From Atopobium sp. (lineage in GTDB: Bacteria > Actinomycetota > Coriobacteriia > Coriobacteriales > Atopobiaceae): DNA of 10,582 nt. A program made the position numbers and the translations under genes. Each line of letters begins with the position of its first letter. Position 1 is the stretch's first letter. Below the pieces are notes generated by a model. That model saw only the letters and a program-made list of their open reading frames with translations. It did not search any database and was not told the DNA's origin. Below, piece after piece: positions 1 to 6,525 of this stretch. The DNA is taken from positions 1 to 10,582 of the forward strand of contig JABZGZ010000047.1 in the NCBI GenBank assembly GCA_015259105.1, given 5' to 3'.

Positions 1-168
1 ACTAAACGCGATCTTCCGGTAGACTATGGAGGAACTCACGTAATGTATGAGCTCAACAAAATGAAGCTCTGTGATTTTATTTGCATGAAATCCGATGCTG
101 AACTTAAAGAGGTTTTTAAAAATCTACGCCCTGTTATAGATGATTTGGTTAGATATTTTTCCCAATAG
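1..168 (+). CDS. C-terminal end of an unrecognised protein (5' truncated by window)
   Basis: Frame 1 is open from the first base to a TAG at 166-168 and gives the last 55 residues of a protein that begins upstream of the window. The fragment is rich in charged residues and ends in ...DDLVRYFSQ. It contains several Met codons, but none has a convincing ribosome site, so it is read as a gene tail rather than a small gene. I do not recognise the family, and no domain motif is visible in what remains. It is AT-rich (TTT, AAA and GAT codons), unlike the strongly biased chaperone codons that follow. No terminator of its own follows directly. The terminator-like hairpin at 258-324 in the dnaK leader is the first structure that could end its transcript. 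Confidence 0.6.
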   Translation, partial: TKRDLPVDYGGTHVMYELNKMKLCDFICMKSDAELKEVFKNLRPVIDDLVRYFSQ

Positions 169-211
169 AAATATTTGTGTTATCTTCCAGCAGCTACAAA
201 ACGTCGGTGAA

Positions 212-266
212 AAAATCTACTACAAACTGACTTAGATTATGTATATAAGTCAGACATAGGGGTATA
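212..266 (+). promoter_or_regulatory. dnaK heat-shock promoter/operator module shared with clpB
   Basis: This 55-nt block aligns without gaps to 7477-7531 upstream of clpB, with 41 identical positions by hand count. The conserved pieces are AAAATCTACTACAAAC (212-227), ACTTAGAT (230-237), AAGTC (247-251) and GGGGTATA (259-266). They must hold the promoter and the repressor site. The exact hexamers are uncertain. One option is TACAAA (221-226), 17 nt, TATAAG (244-249). The other places the -10 at TATAAG (263-268) with no good -35. The module lies 122-176 bases before the dnaK start. Confidence 0.75.
227..253. promoter_or_regulatory. Perfect inverted repeat, probable HspR operator (HAIR-like)
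   Basis: CTGACTTA (227-234) and TAAGTCAG (246-253) are exact reverse complements around an 11-nt AT-rich spacer. The inner 21-nt core ACTTA-N11-TAAGT has the same overall length as the classical HAIR element (CTTGAGT-N7-ACTCAAG), though its base sequence only partly matches. At clpB the equivalent position reads ACTTA-N11-AAAGT, so the core is kept with one arm mismatch. HspR is encoded in the same operon, and no CIRCE element (the HrcA site) is visible, so HspR is the natural candidate. Binding is inferred. Confidence 0.65.
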
Positions 267-324
267 AGCAAAACCGTAAAGCAGAAACACGGTATGTGTT
301 CACGGCTAGCTTGTACCCCTTTTT
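258..324 (+). terminator. Terminator-like hairpin in the dnaK leader (possible attenuator)
   Basis: AGGGGTATAAGC (258-269) can pair with GCTTGTACCCCT (309-320), giving 11 Watson-Crick pairs plus one G-U, followed at once by a run of five T (320-324). The 39-nt loop contains a smaller perfect hairpin, AACAC-GGTAT-GTGTT (286-300). Two roles are possible. If transcription starts near 256, this is an attenuator in the dnaK leader. If it starts near 275, the left arm is promoter DNA and the hairpin would act only on read-through from the upstream gene. An alternative fold at 315-344 competes with it. Confidence 0.55.
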
Positions 325-387
325 AGGTTATCTACCTGTGGGGTTTCTCGCCAAACGGAACACGTACATAGGAAAGGATGATTCACA

Positions 388-2292
388 ATGGGTAAGATTC
401 TTGGAATTGACCTGGGTACTACAAACTCAGCTATGGCTGTCCTTGAGGGTGGAGAGCCAACTATTATCGTTAACGCAGAGGGAGACCGCACAACTCCTTC
501 CGTCGTCGGCTTCCGCGCTGATGGTGACCGCATTGTTGGTAAGGCAGCAAAGAACCAGGCTGTCACCAACCCTGTAAACACTGTTTTCTCCATCAAGCGT
601 TTCATGGGCCGCAAGTTTGACGAGGTCCAGTCTGAGATCAAGACTGTCCCTTACAAGGTTAAGGCTGGCACCGACGGCCGCGCAGTCGTTGAGATCGAGG
701 GCGTTGACTACACTCCAGAGCAGATCAGCGCTATGACTCTTGCAAAGATGAAGGCAGACGCCGAGAAGTACCTCGGTGAGCCTGTAACCGACGCTGTTAT
801 TACTGTCCCAGCATACTTCAACGACGCACAGCGTCAGGCAACCAAGGATGCAGGTAAGATTGCTGGCCTCAACGTTCAGCGTATTGTCAACGAGCCAACC
901 GCAGCAGCACTTGCTTACGGTTTGGACAAGAAGGACCAGGACCACAAGGTTCTCGTCTTCGACCTCGGTGGCGGCACCTTCGACGTCTCCCTGCTTGACC
1001 TTGCAGACGGCGTTGTTGAGGTTCTTGCAACCAACGGCGACAACCACCTGGGCGGCGACGACTGGGATCAGCGTGTTATCGACTGGCTTGCAGACAAGTT
1101 CAACTCCGATAACAGCATTGACCTCCGCAAGGATCCAATGGCACTTCAGCGCCTCAAGGAGGCTGCAGAGAACGCCAAGAAGGAGCTCTCCAGCGCTCAG
1201 CAGGCACAGATTAACCTGCCATTCATCACTGCAGACGCATCTGGTCCTAAGCACCTTGACTACACTCTGACTCGTGCAGAGTTTGAGCGCATCACCCGCG
1301 ATCTTCTCGACCGCTGCAAGGCTCCTGTAACCAAGGCACTCCAGGACGCAGGCCTTCAGCTCTCCGATGTCAGCGAGGTCATTCTGGTCGGCGGCTCCAC
1401 TCGTATGCCAGCTGTTCAGGACCTGGTCAAGAGCATGACCGGCAAGCAGCCTAATATGTCCGTCAACCCAGACGAGGTTGTTGCAGACGGTGCAGCTGTT
1501 CAGGGTGGCGTTCTTACCGGCGACGTCTCCGGCATCCTGCTGCTGGACGTAACCCCACTGTCCCTGGGTGTTGAGACCCTTGGCGGTGTTGTTGACAAGG
1601 TCATTGACCGCAACACCACCATCCCAACTTCCAGCACAAAGGTTTACTCCACCGCAGCTGACAACCAGACCTCCGTTGAGATCCACGTCCTGCAGGGCGA
1701 GCGCGAGATGGCTTCTGACAACAAGAGCCTTGGTAAGTTCAACCTTACCGGCATTCCTGCTGCTCAGCGTGGTATCCCTCAGATTGAGGTTACCTTTGAC
1801 ATCGATGCAAACGGCATTCTGAAGGTCACCGCTAAGGACAAGGCAACCGACAAGTCCCAGGAGATCACCATTTCTGGCTCCACCGCTCTGTCCGACGATG
1901 AAGTTGACCGCATGGTTAAGGACGCAGAGTCCCACGCCGAGGAAGACAAGAAGCGCAAGGACGAGATTGAGGTCCGTAACCAGGTAGACTCCCTGGCATA
2001 CAGCACCGAGCAGACCGTCAAAGACCTTGGCGATAAGGTCCCTGAGGATCAGAAGAAGGCTGTTGAAGAGGCTGTTGCTGAGGCAAAGACCGCACTTGAT
2101 GGCTCCGACATTGAGGCAATCAAGAAGGCTGGCGAGAAGCTCACCGAGGTTGGCCAGAAGCTCGCAGAGATTGTCTATGCAGATGCTCAGGCTCAGACCG
2201 CAGGTAACAACGGTGCAGCAGGCAACCCTTCTGAGCCAGATGTTGTTGATGCAGACTACGAGGTTGTCGACGACGATAAGAACCAGAACTAA
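388..2292 (+). CDS. dnaK: Molecular chaperone DnaK (Hsp70)
   Basis: This cytoplasmic ATP-driven Hsp70 binds hydrophobic stretches of unfolded proteins in cycles set by DnaJ (ATP hydrolysis) and GrpE (nucleotide exchange). The 634 residues are full length for the family. The three Hsp70 signatures are present: IDLGTTNS (7-14), VFDLGGGTFDVSLL (190-203) and VILVGGSTRMPAVQ (331-344). The linker LLLDVTP is at 384-390, the substrate-binding domain follows to about 500, then a helical lid, and the tail is acidic (DVVDADYEVVDDD). The ATG at 388 is preceded by GGAAAGGA with good spacing. Between residues 74 and 100 it carries a segment of about 22 residues that B. subtilis and Streptomyces DnaK lack. 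As first gene of the dnaK-grpE-dnaJ-hspR operon it is expected to be HspR-controlled, and by analogy with Streptomyces DnaK may act as HspR co-repressor. Codon use is strongly biased, as expected for a highly expressed gene. Confidence 0.98.
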   Translation: MGKILGIDLGTTNSAMAVLEGGEPTIIVNAEGDRTTPSVVGFRADGDRIVGKAAKNQAVTNPVNTVFSIKRFMGRKFDEVQSEIKTVPYKVKAGTDGRAVVEIEGVDYTPEQISAMTLAKMKADAEKYLGEPVTDAVITVPAYFNDAQRQATKDAGKIAGLNVQRIVNEPTAAALAYGLDKKDQDHKVLVFDLGGGTFDVSLLDLADGVVEVLATNGDNHLGGDDWDQRVIDWLADKFNSDNSIDLRKDPMALQRLKEAAENAKKELSSAQQAQINLPFITADASGPKHLDYTLTRAEFERITRDLLDRCKAPVTKALQDAGLQLSDVSEVILVGGSTRMPAVQDLVKSMTGKQPNMSVNPDEVVADGAAVQGGVLTGDVSGILLLDVTPLSLGVETLGGVVDKVIDRNTTIPTSSTKVYSTAADNQTSVEIHVLQGEREMASDNKSLGKFNLTGIPAAQRGIPQIEVTFDIDANGILKVTAKDKATDKSQEITISGSTALSDDEVDRMVKDAESHAEEDKKRKDEIEVRNQVDSLAYSTEQTVKDLGDKVPEDQKKAVEEAVAEAKTALDGSDIEAIKKAGEKLTEVGQKLAEIVYADAQAQTAGNNGAAGNPSEPDVVDADYEVVDDDKNQN

Positions 2293-2362
2293 TCTGAGTT
2301 TCTCGGCATATGCGCTTGGGTAACTTGGTGCAGCAGCTGGTAGACAATGTGATATGACTCGG

Positions 2363-2391
2363 AGGCGGCTGGCGGAAACGTTTAGCCGCCT
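2363..2391 (+). other. Hairpin between dnaK and grpE
   Basis: AGGCGGCT (2363-2370) and AGCCGCCT (2384-2391) are perfect 8-bp arms around a 13-nt loop. The sequence after the stem (TCTACACATA) has no T-run, so this is not a standard intrinsic terminator. It sits in the 123-nt gap after dnaK, only nine bases before the grpE ribosome site. Likely roles, by inference, are protection of the dnaK 3' end after mRNA cleavage or partial termination, either of which would give more DnaK than GrpE and DnaJ. Confidence 0.5.
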
Positions 2392-2415
2392 TCTACACAT
2401 AGGGAGGTGATGGCA

Positions 2416-3258
2416 GTGACAACAGCAGATCAGAACAAGGTTGACACTACCTTTGATAACGAGAATAACGGTGATGAAACCGTAGGTGCCGTCGGCGTTG
2501 TGGGAGATGGTTCCGCAAGTCAGACACTTGATGGTAACGCGACCGCTGCCAACGGCGCAGCTGGCACTGCGGGCGCGGGCCGTCCGATGACCGAAGAAGA
2601 GATGATTGCTGAGGCAATTCGTCGCGGAGAAGAGACAGCGGAGGCAGAGATTGCTGCCGACGCCCAGCGTGCAGCTCAGGAACGTGATCGTCTGCAGAAC
2701 GAGCTGGACTCGGTTTCTGATCAGATTGAGGCAGCTAAGCAGCAGGCAGCTGAGGCAAATGACCGCTTCTTGCGCCTGCAGGCTGACTGGGATAACTACC
2801 GTCGTCGTACCGCTCAGGAGCGTCTTGATGAGCGCCAGCGCGCAACAGAGAAGCTGGTAGTTGACCTTCTCCCCGTTATTGATGACCTGGAGCGCGCTAT
2901 TGAGCATGCGGACAACTTGACCGACCCTGCAGCTCAGCAGTTTGTTGAGGGCGTCTCCGCAGTATGCAATAAGCTTGTGGGCGTCTTGAACAAAGAGGGT
3001 GTTGAGGTAGTTAACCCTGTGGGTGAGGCCTTTGATCCTCTATCTCACCAGGCGGTAAGCCAGATTGAGGATACCCAGGCGTATGATGAGACCGTTGCTC
3101 AGGTGTATCAAAAGGGCTATCGCATGGGAGGCAAGGATATTCGCACTGCGATGGTTGTTGTTACTCACGGTGGCCCAAAGCGCCCAGCTGAGCAAGAAGC
3201 TGTGGATGGCGCAGACGGCGCAGATGGCGCCGAGGCTGCAAACGGCGCAACCGAGTAA
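2416..3258 (+). CDS. grpE: Nucleotide exchange factor GrpE
   Basis: GrpE is the dimeric co-chaperone that opens the DnaK nucleotide cleft to release ADP. The GTG at 2416 is chosen because AGGGAGG (2401-2407) lies eight bases before it. The in-frame ATG at 2410 and GTG at 2407 would sit on top of that site. This gives 280 residues, long for the family (E. coli has 197). The extra length is a low-complexity acidic, Gly/Ala-rich N-terminal arm (about 1-60) and an Ala/Gly/Asp tail with three DGA units (264-272). Between them lie a long coiled coil (about 75-160, with WDNYRRR) and the C-terminal beta domain with FDPLSHQAV (206-214) and VYQKGYRMGGKDIRTAMV (230-247), the family signature that contacts DnaK. 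It follows dnaK by 123 nt and precedes dnaJ by 32 nt. Confidence 0.95.
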   Translation: MTTADQNKVDTTFDNENNGDETVGAVGVVGDGSASQTLDGNATAANGAAGTAGAGRPMTEEEMIAEAIRRGEETAEAEIAADAQRAAQERDRLQNELDSVSDQIEAAKQQAAEANDRFLRLQADWDNYRRRTAQERLDERQRATEKLVVDLLPVIDDLERAIEHADNLTDPAAQQFVEGVSAVCNKLVGVLNKEGVEVVNPVGEAFDPLSHQAVSQIEDTQAYDETVAQVYQKGYRMGGKDIRTAMVVVTHGGPKRPAEQEAVDGADGADGAEAANGATE

Positions 3259-3290
3259 GACAGAGTAGTTTAGAGAGGAGGCCGTGCTGA

Positions 3291-4223
3291 ATGGCAGGTA
3301 GTAAGACTTTTTATGATGTTCTTGGCGTGAAGCGCGACGCCTCGAAGTCTGATATTCAAAAAGCGTTTAGAAAACTTGCAGCTAAATACCATCCTGATAG
3401 GGGTGGCGATGAGGCCAAGTTCAAAGAGATCTCGGAAGCGTACAACACGCTCTCTGATGATAAAAAGCGCCAGGAGTATGATCAAATGCTCGCATTTGGC
3501 GGTATTCCTAGAGGTGGATTTGGTGGTCGCCAGGGTGGGTTCACCTATACCACCAACGTAAACGGCGCTAATTTTGCCGATTTCTTTAGCGGCTTTGGTG
3601 GCGGCGCAGGCGCGGGAGCTGGCGGCTTTGACTTTGCCGATATTTTTGGCGGGCGAGCAAACCGTCCAGTTGCAGGCAGCGACCTTACTATGTCCGTAAA
3701 CGTATCGTTTGACGAGGCGTTTAAGGGAACTTCTCGCAAGGCAACGTATCGCGTGCCTTCAACTGGTGAGGAGCAGTCGCTGACCATTAAGGTGCCGGCC
3801 GGCGCTTACGACGGCATGAAGTTGCGTTACAAGAAGCACGGCGAGTACGGCGTTAACGGCGGACCAAGAGGCAACCTTGTGGTTACCATCAATGTTGCAG
3901 CTCATCCGGTCTTCTCGCGAGATGGCGCTGACGTGCGCATGAAGCTGCCAGTAAGCATCTACGAGGCAGCTTTGGGCACCTCGGTTGACGTGCCAACACC
4001 TGATGGAACTACGGTGCGACTCAAGGTTCCCGCAGGTACACAGAGCGGAAAAACATTCAGGTTCAAGAACTTGGGCGCTCCTCGCGTGAAGGATTCTGCG
4101 ACTCGCGGTGCGCTATATGTTTCGGTGGACGTCAAGGTTCCAACAAAACTTTCCAAGAAGGAGCGAGACGCTCTTCAGGCGCTGCTTGACGCCGATGAGC
4201 GCAGCTACCGAGAGGAGCGGTAA
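3291..4223 (+). CDS. dnaJ: DnaJ/CbpA-type Hsp40 co-chaperone without zinc finger
   Basis: This Hsp40 co-chaperone delivers substrates to DnaK and triggers its ATPase. The J domain covers about residues 6-68 with the essential HPD at 34-36. A Gly/Phe-rich linker follows (70-121), then two beta-sandwich substrate-binding domains (about 125-205 and 208-285) and a dimerisation tail. There is not one cysteine in its 310 residues, so the CxxCxGxG zinc-finger repeats of type I DnaJ are absent; it is a type II (CbpA-like) Hsp40. The actinobacterial operon paralogue DnaJ1 normally has the zinc finger, so this is unusual. The start is the ATG at 3291 behind AGAGAGGAGG (3272-3281). The TAA stop shares its last A with the hspR ATG, so the two are translationally coupled. 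A second, zinc-finger DnaJ may exist elsewhere in the genome. Confidence 0.93.
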   Translation: MAGSKTFYDVLGVKRDASKSDIQKAFRKLAAKYHPDRGGDEAKFKEISEAYNTLSDDKKRQEYDQMLAFGGIPRGGFGGRQGGFTYTTNVNGANFADFFSGFGGGAGAGAGGFDFADIFGGRANRPVAGSDLTMSVNVSFDEAFKGTSRKATYRVPSTGEEQSLTIKVPAGAYDGMKLRYKKHGEYGVNGGPRGNLVVTINVAAHPVFSRDGADVRMKLPVSIYEAALGTSVDVPTPDGTTVRLKVPAGTQSGKTFRFKNLGAPRVKDSATRGALYVSVDVKVPTKLSKKERDALQALLDADERSYREER

Positions 4224-4696
4224 TGGCTCGAAAGAAGGATGACGGTCGTAACAAGCCGCTCTACATGATTAGCGTTGCGGCCGAGCTCACGGGCATGCAT
4301 CCGCAGACGCTGCGCGTGTACGAGCAGAAAGGCCTGATCAACCCCGGCCGTTCCAGGGGCAACACGCGCCTGTATTCTCGCGCGGACATTGACCGCCTTA
4401 ATCTTGTCTCAAAGCTGACGGACGAGGGCATCAACCTTGCTGGCGTTGTGCGCATTTTGGACATGCGTGAACGAGCTCTCGAGAAGGACGATCTTATCGA
4501 TGAGCTGCGTGAACGCATTCGCGTGCTTGAGGATGAGCTTCACGAGTATCACATGCGCGAGCGCATCACCTCGCTTGTTCGCTACAGCGAGACCAGTCCA
4601 GAGATGGTGATGCAGCGTCTGCTTGGTATGCCAGGCTCCGCTCCTTCTGACGCTAACGCTGCCGAGGACAATTCGGCGCAGCCAAAAGAATCGTAA
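4223..4696 (+). CDS. hspR: Heat-shock transcriptional repressor HspR (MerR family)
   Basis: HspR represses the dnaK operon and clpB in actinobacteria by binding HAIR inverted repeats, with DnaK as co-repressor in Streptomyces; heat draws DnaK away to unfolded proteins and relieves repression. The 157 residues open with a basic arm, then the MerR-type winged helix (about 13-80) including HPQTLRVYEQKGLI (26-39) and the NTRLYS wing (47-52), both typical of HspR. A charged helix (about 82-120) suits dimerisation, and the tail is polar and probably disordered. The ATG at 4223 overlaps the dnaJ stop as TAATG, with GAGAGGAG (4210-4217) in the dnaJ end as ribosome site. As last gene of the operon it would be under negative autoregulation. 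Its second target here is inferred to be clpB, about 2.9 kb downstream. Confidence 0.95.
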   Translation: MARKKDDGRNKPLYMISVAAELTGMHPQTLRVYEQKGLINPGRSRGNTRLYSRADIDRLNLVSKLTDEGINLAGVVRILDMRERALEKDDLIDELRERIRVLEDELHEYHMRERITSLVRYSETSPEMVMQRLLGMPGSAPSDANAAEDNSAQPKES

Positions 4697-4726
4697 GACG
4701 ACGAGGCAAATGCTACTAGTAAGATG

Positions 4727-4766
4727 ACCAGCTCTTCACGCGCGTATGTGGGGAGCTGGTTTTTTT
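4727..4766 (+). terminator. Intrinsic terminator of the dnaK-grpE-dnaJ-hspR operon
   Basis: A 13-bp stem joins 4727-4739 (ACCAGCTCTTCAC) to 4748-4760 (GTGGGGAGCTGGT), with two G-U pairs and an 8-nt loop, followed by an unbroken run of seven T (4760-4766). It lies 31 bases after the hspR stop. This is a textbook rho-independent terminator and marks the operon end. Confidence 0.92.
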
Positions 4767-4775
4767 GGATTCGAT

Positions 4776-4835
4776 TACCGTTTACCGAATACCGAATACC
4801 GAATACCGAATACCGAATACCGAATACCGAATACC
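4776..4835. repeat. Heptanucleotide tandem array, unit TACCGAA
   Basis: Seven exact head-to-tail copies of TACCGAA start at 4783, 4790, 4797, 4804, 4811, 4818 and 4825. They are preceded by one degenerate copy (TACCGTT, 4776-4782) and followed by a partial TACC. The array lies between the hspR terminator and the ABC transporter gene, 50 bases before its start. Perfect short arrays of this kind change copy number by replication slippage, so strain-to-strain variation is expected. It has no spacers and is not CRISPR. Confidence 0.95.
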
Positions 4836-4885
4836 ACATGCAGTCATAACCTTTTTAAAACGAAATCTCTTTTAAGGGAGATGGC

Positions 4886-6520
4886 ATGCTTAAATACCTT
4901 TACGCTCAGCAAAAAAGTAAACTATTTTTCTTTGTAGTCTTCTCTCTTTTGAGCAGCTTGTTTGAAATTACGCTTTCATTTGTAATGCTTCAATCCGTTA
5001 ATCTTGCCATGGATGGCAATTTGTCGGATGCATTGAATGACGGCCTCTGGTTTGGCCTTTACATACTTTGCTATTTTTTCGTCGACTTGATTTGCAGGCG
5101 TTTGCGCTGGTCAGTAATACAGGGCTGTCAAACACATTTGCGAGATGAGCTGATACAAAAGATTTTCAGTCGCTCTATTCCTGAGTTCCACTCGTTCAAC
5201 ACCAGTCATTGGCTCTCAATCCTTACCAACGACCTTGATTTGCTTGAGGAAACATACTTTCGCGTCTTTATTGATCTTTTGATAGATGTCTTTTCTGGTG
5301 TAGTAAGCCTAATAATTTTGCTGTTCATTTCACCATGGCTTGTTCTGTTCATCTTGTGCATGATAGCTGTTCAGATGTTTGTACCTAACACAATGTCTGG
5401 AATCATTTCTAACAAGCGAAAAGAACAATCTGAGTCAGCTGAGAATTTTATAGCTACAGCAAATGAGCATCTTGAAGGGTTTGATCTGCTTAGAAGCTTT
5501 CATCTAACAGAGGCTTCGCGGGTTGCCATGAGCAGCGCGAATCAGGCTTGGGAGAAGCAGAAATTTGGAGCTCGGTACTTTAGCTCTTTAGCTCGCTTAC
5601 TTTCATTTACTGTGGGACAAATTATTTACATCGGAATTTATTTTATTGGCGCCATTCTTACTCTTAATGGATTGATGACAGTAGGAATGATGGTTGCGGC
5701 ATCTCAGCTTGTTGTCTACATAGCAAATCCCATTCAGAACATAAGTGATTCAATTACTGATATGAGAAGCGCAAAAGAGATTATTACTAAAATACAAACA
5801 CTTCTTAATGAAGCTCCAGCTACAGAAAGTGGAACAGAAGATATTCCTGAGCACTTTACAAATCTAACGGTCAATCATGTCTCGTATAGTTATGACGAGG
5901 ACAAATTAGTTTTATCGGATATTAGTTTTAATTTGGAATGTGGCAGAAAGTATCTTCTTGAAGGAAGCTCGGGAAGTGGAAAAACAACACTAATCAAACT
6001 GTTAACGGATGCTCTGAGTCCAGATAGCGGAGATATTTGCTTGGATGGCGTGCCAATCAAGCAATTCAAAAGCGAGCAATACGCTCGGTTCATAATCCCT
6101 TGTTCTCAGCAAACGTTCATTTTTAATGCGACCATCAGGGATAACGTTACGCTGTTTTGCCATGAGTTTACCGATGAAGAAATTATTGATGCTATAACAA
6201 AATCAGGCTTTTCTGAGATTCTCACCAGATATCCAGACGGAATTGATCATGTGATTGATCAAGCTGGAAGCAGTCTTTCTGGTGGAGAACGACAGAGGCT
6301 TGCTCTTGCACGAATCTTTTTGTTTAAGCCACAAATTGTGATTTATGACGAGAGCTTTGCTCATTTGGATGCCGACTCAGTTCAGGACCTCATTGATTTG
6401 ATCTTAAAAGACGAAGAAAGAACCGTTATTATGACGTCTCATCAAGTGACCCCTGAAATAAGAGAGCGCTTCCAGTCTCTTGTTCTAAAAGATGGAAACA
6501 TCCAGTTAGAATCCGTTTAG
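4886..6520 (+). CDS. ABC exporter half-transporter (fused permease and ATPase), substrate unknown
   Basis: This is a 544-residue membrane protein with an N-terminal exporter-type transmembrane domain and a C-terminal ATPase. Hydrophobic segments lie roughly at 13-38, 54-70, 130-147, 149-168, 240-260 and 263-282, the six expected of a half-transporter that works as a dimer. The ATPase has Walker A GSSGSGKTT (360-368), a Q-loop region CSQQ (406-409), signature LSGGERQ (464-470), Walker B IVIYDE (484-489), D-loop AHLD (491-494) and the switch His 519, so it should be active. There is no N-terminal C39 peptidase domain, so a leader-cleaving peptide exporter of that type is excluded. Relatives move lipids, drugs or peptides; nothing here picks one. 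The ATG at 4886 follows AAGGGAG. No partner permease, precursor peptide or regulator adjoins it. Codon use is AT-rich compared with the chaperones, which suggests acquisition, and 7-bp tandem arrays lie on both sides. Confidence 0.9.
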   Translation: MLKYLYAQQKSKLFFFVVFSLLSSLFEITLSFVMLQSVNLAMDGNLSDALNDGLWFGLYILCYFFVDLICRRLRWSVIQGCQTHLRDELIQKIFSRSIPEFHSFNTSHWLSILTNDLDLLEETYFRVFIDLLIDVFSGVVSLIILLFISPWLVLFILCMIAVQMFVPNTMSGIISNKRKEQSESAENFIATANEHLEGFDLLRSFHLTEASRVAMSSANQAWEKQKFGARYFSSLARLLSFTVGQIIYIGIYFIGAILTLNGLMTVGMMVAASQLVVYIANPIQNISDSITDMRSAKEIITKIQTLLNEAPATESGTEDIPEHFTNLTVNHVSYSYDEDKLVLSDISFNLECGRKYLLEGSSGSGKTTLIKLLTDALSPDSGDICLDGVPIKQFKSEQYARFIIPCSQQTFIFNATIRDNVTLFCHEFTDEEIIDAITKSGFSEILTRYPDGIDHVIDQAGSSLSGGERQRLALARIFLFKPQIVIYDESFAHLDADSVQDLIDLILKDEERTVIMTSHQVTPEIRERFQSLVLKDGNIQLESV

Positions 6521-6525
6521 CTTTT

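Noticed and set aside
259..266. GGGTAT as a -10 of a SigB/SigF-type general stress promoter
   Set aside because: The hexamer fits, and it is conserved at clpB, but no GTTT-like -35 is present at suitable distance in either copy. It also serves as the hairpin arm, so the assignment is not supported.
169..387. CIRCE element for HrcA control of dnaK
   Set aside because: No TTAGCACTC-N9-GAGTGCTAA or close variant is present. The inverted repeat found has a different sequence and HspR is encoded in the operon.
427..2907. An 826-codon open frame on the minus strand opposite dnaK and grpE
   Set aside because: It has no ribosome site and no recognisable domain. Its openness comes from the biased codons of dnaK and grpE, which avoid stop triplets on the other strand. 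Long antisense frames opposite Hsp70 genes are a known artefact.
4776..4835. Possible CRISPR array
   Set aside because: Units are 7 bp, contiguous and without spacers. No cas gene is present.
4746..4937. A 63-codon + strand frame with repeated PNTEYRI units across the TACCGAA array
   Set aside because: The ATG lies in the loop of the hspR terminator without a ribosome site, and the end runs out of frame into the ABC gene. A 7-bp repeat without stops is open in all frames, so the peptide repeat is automatic.
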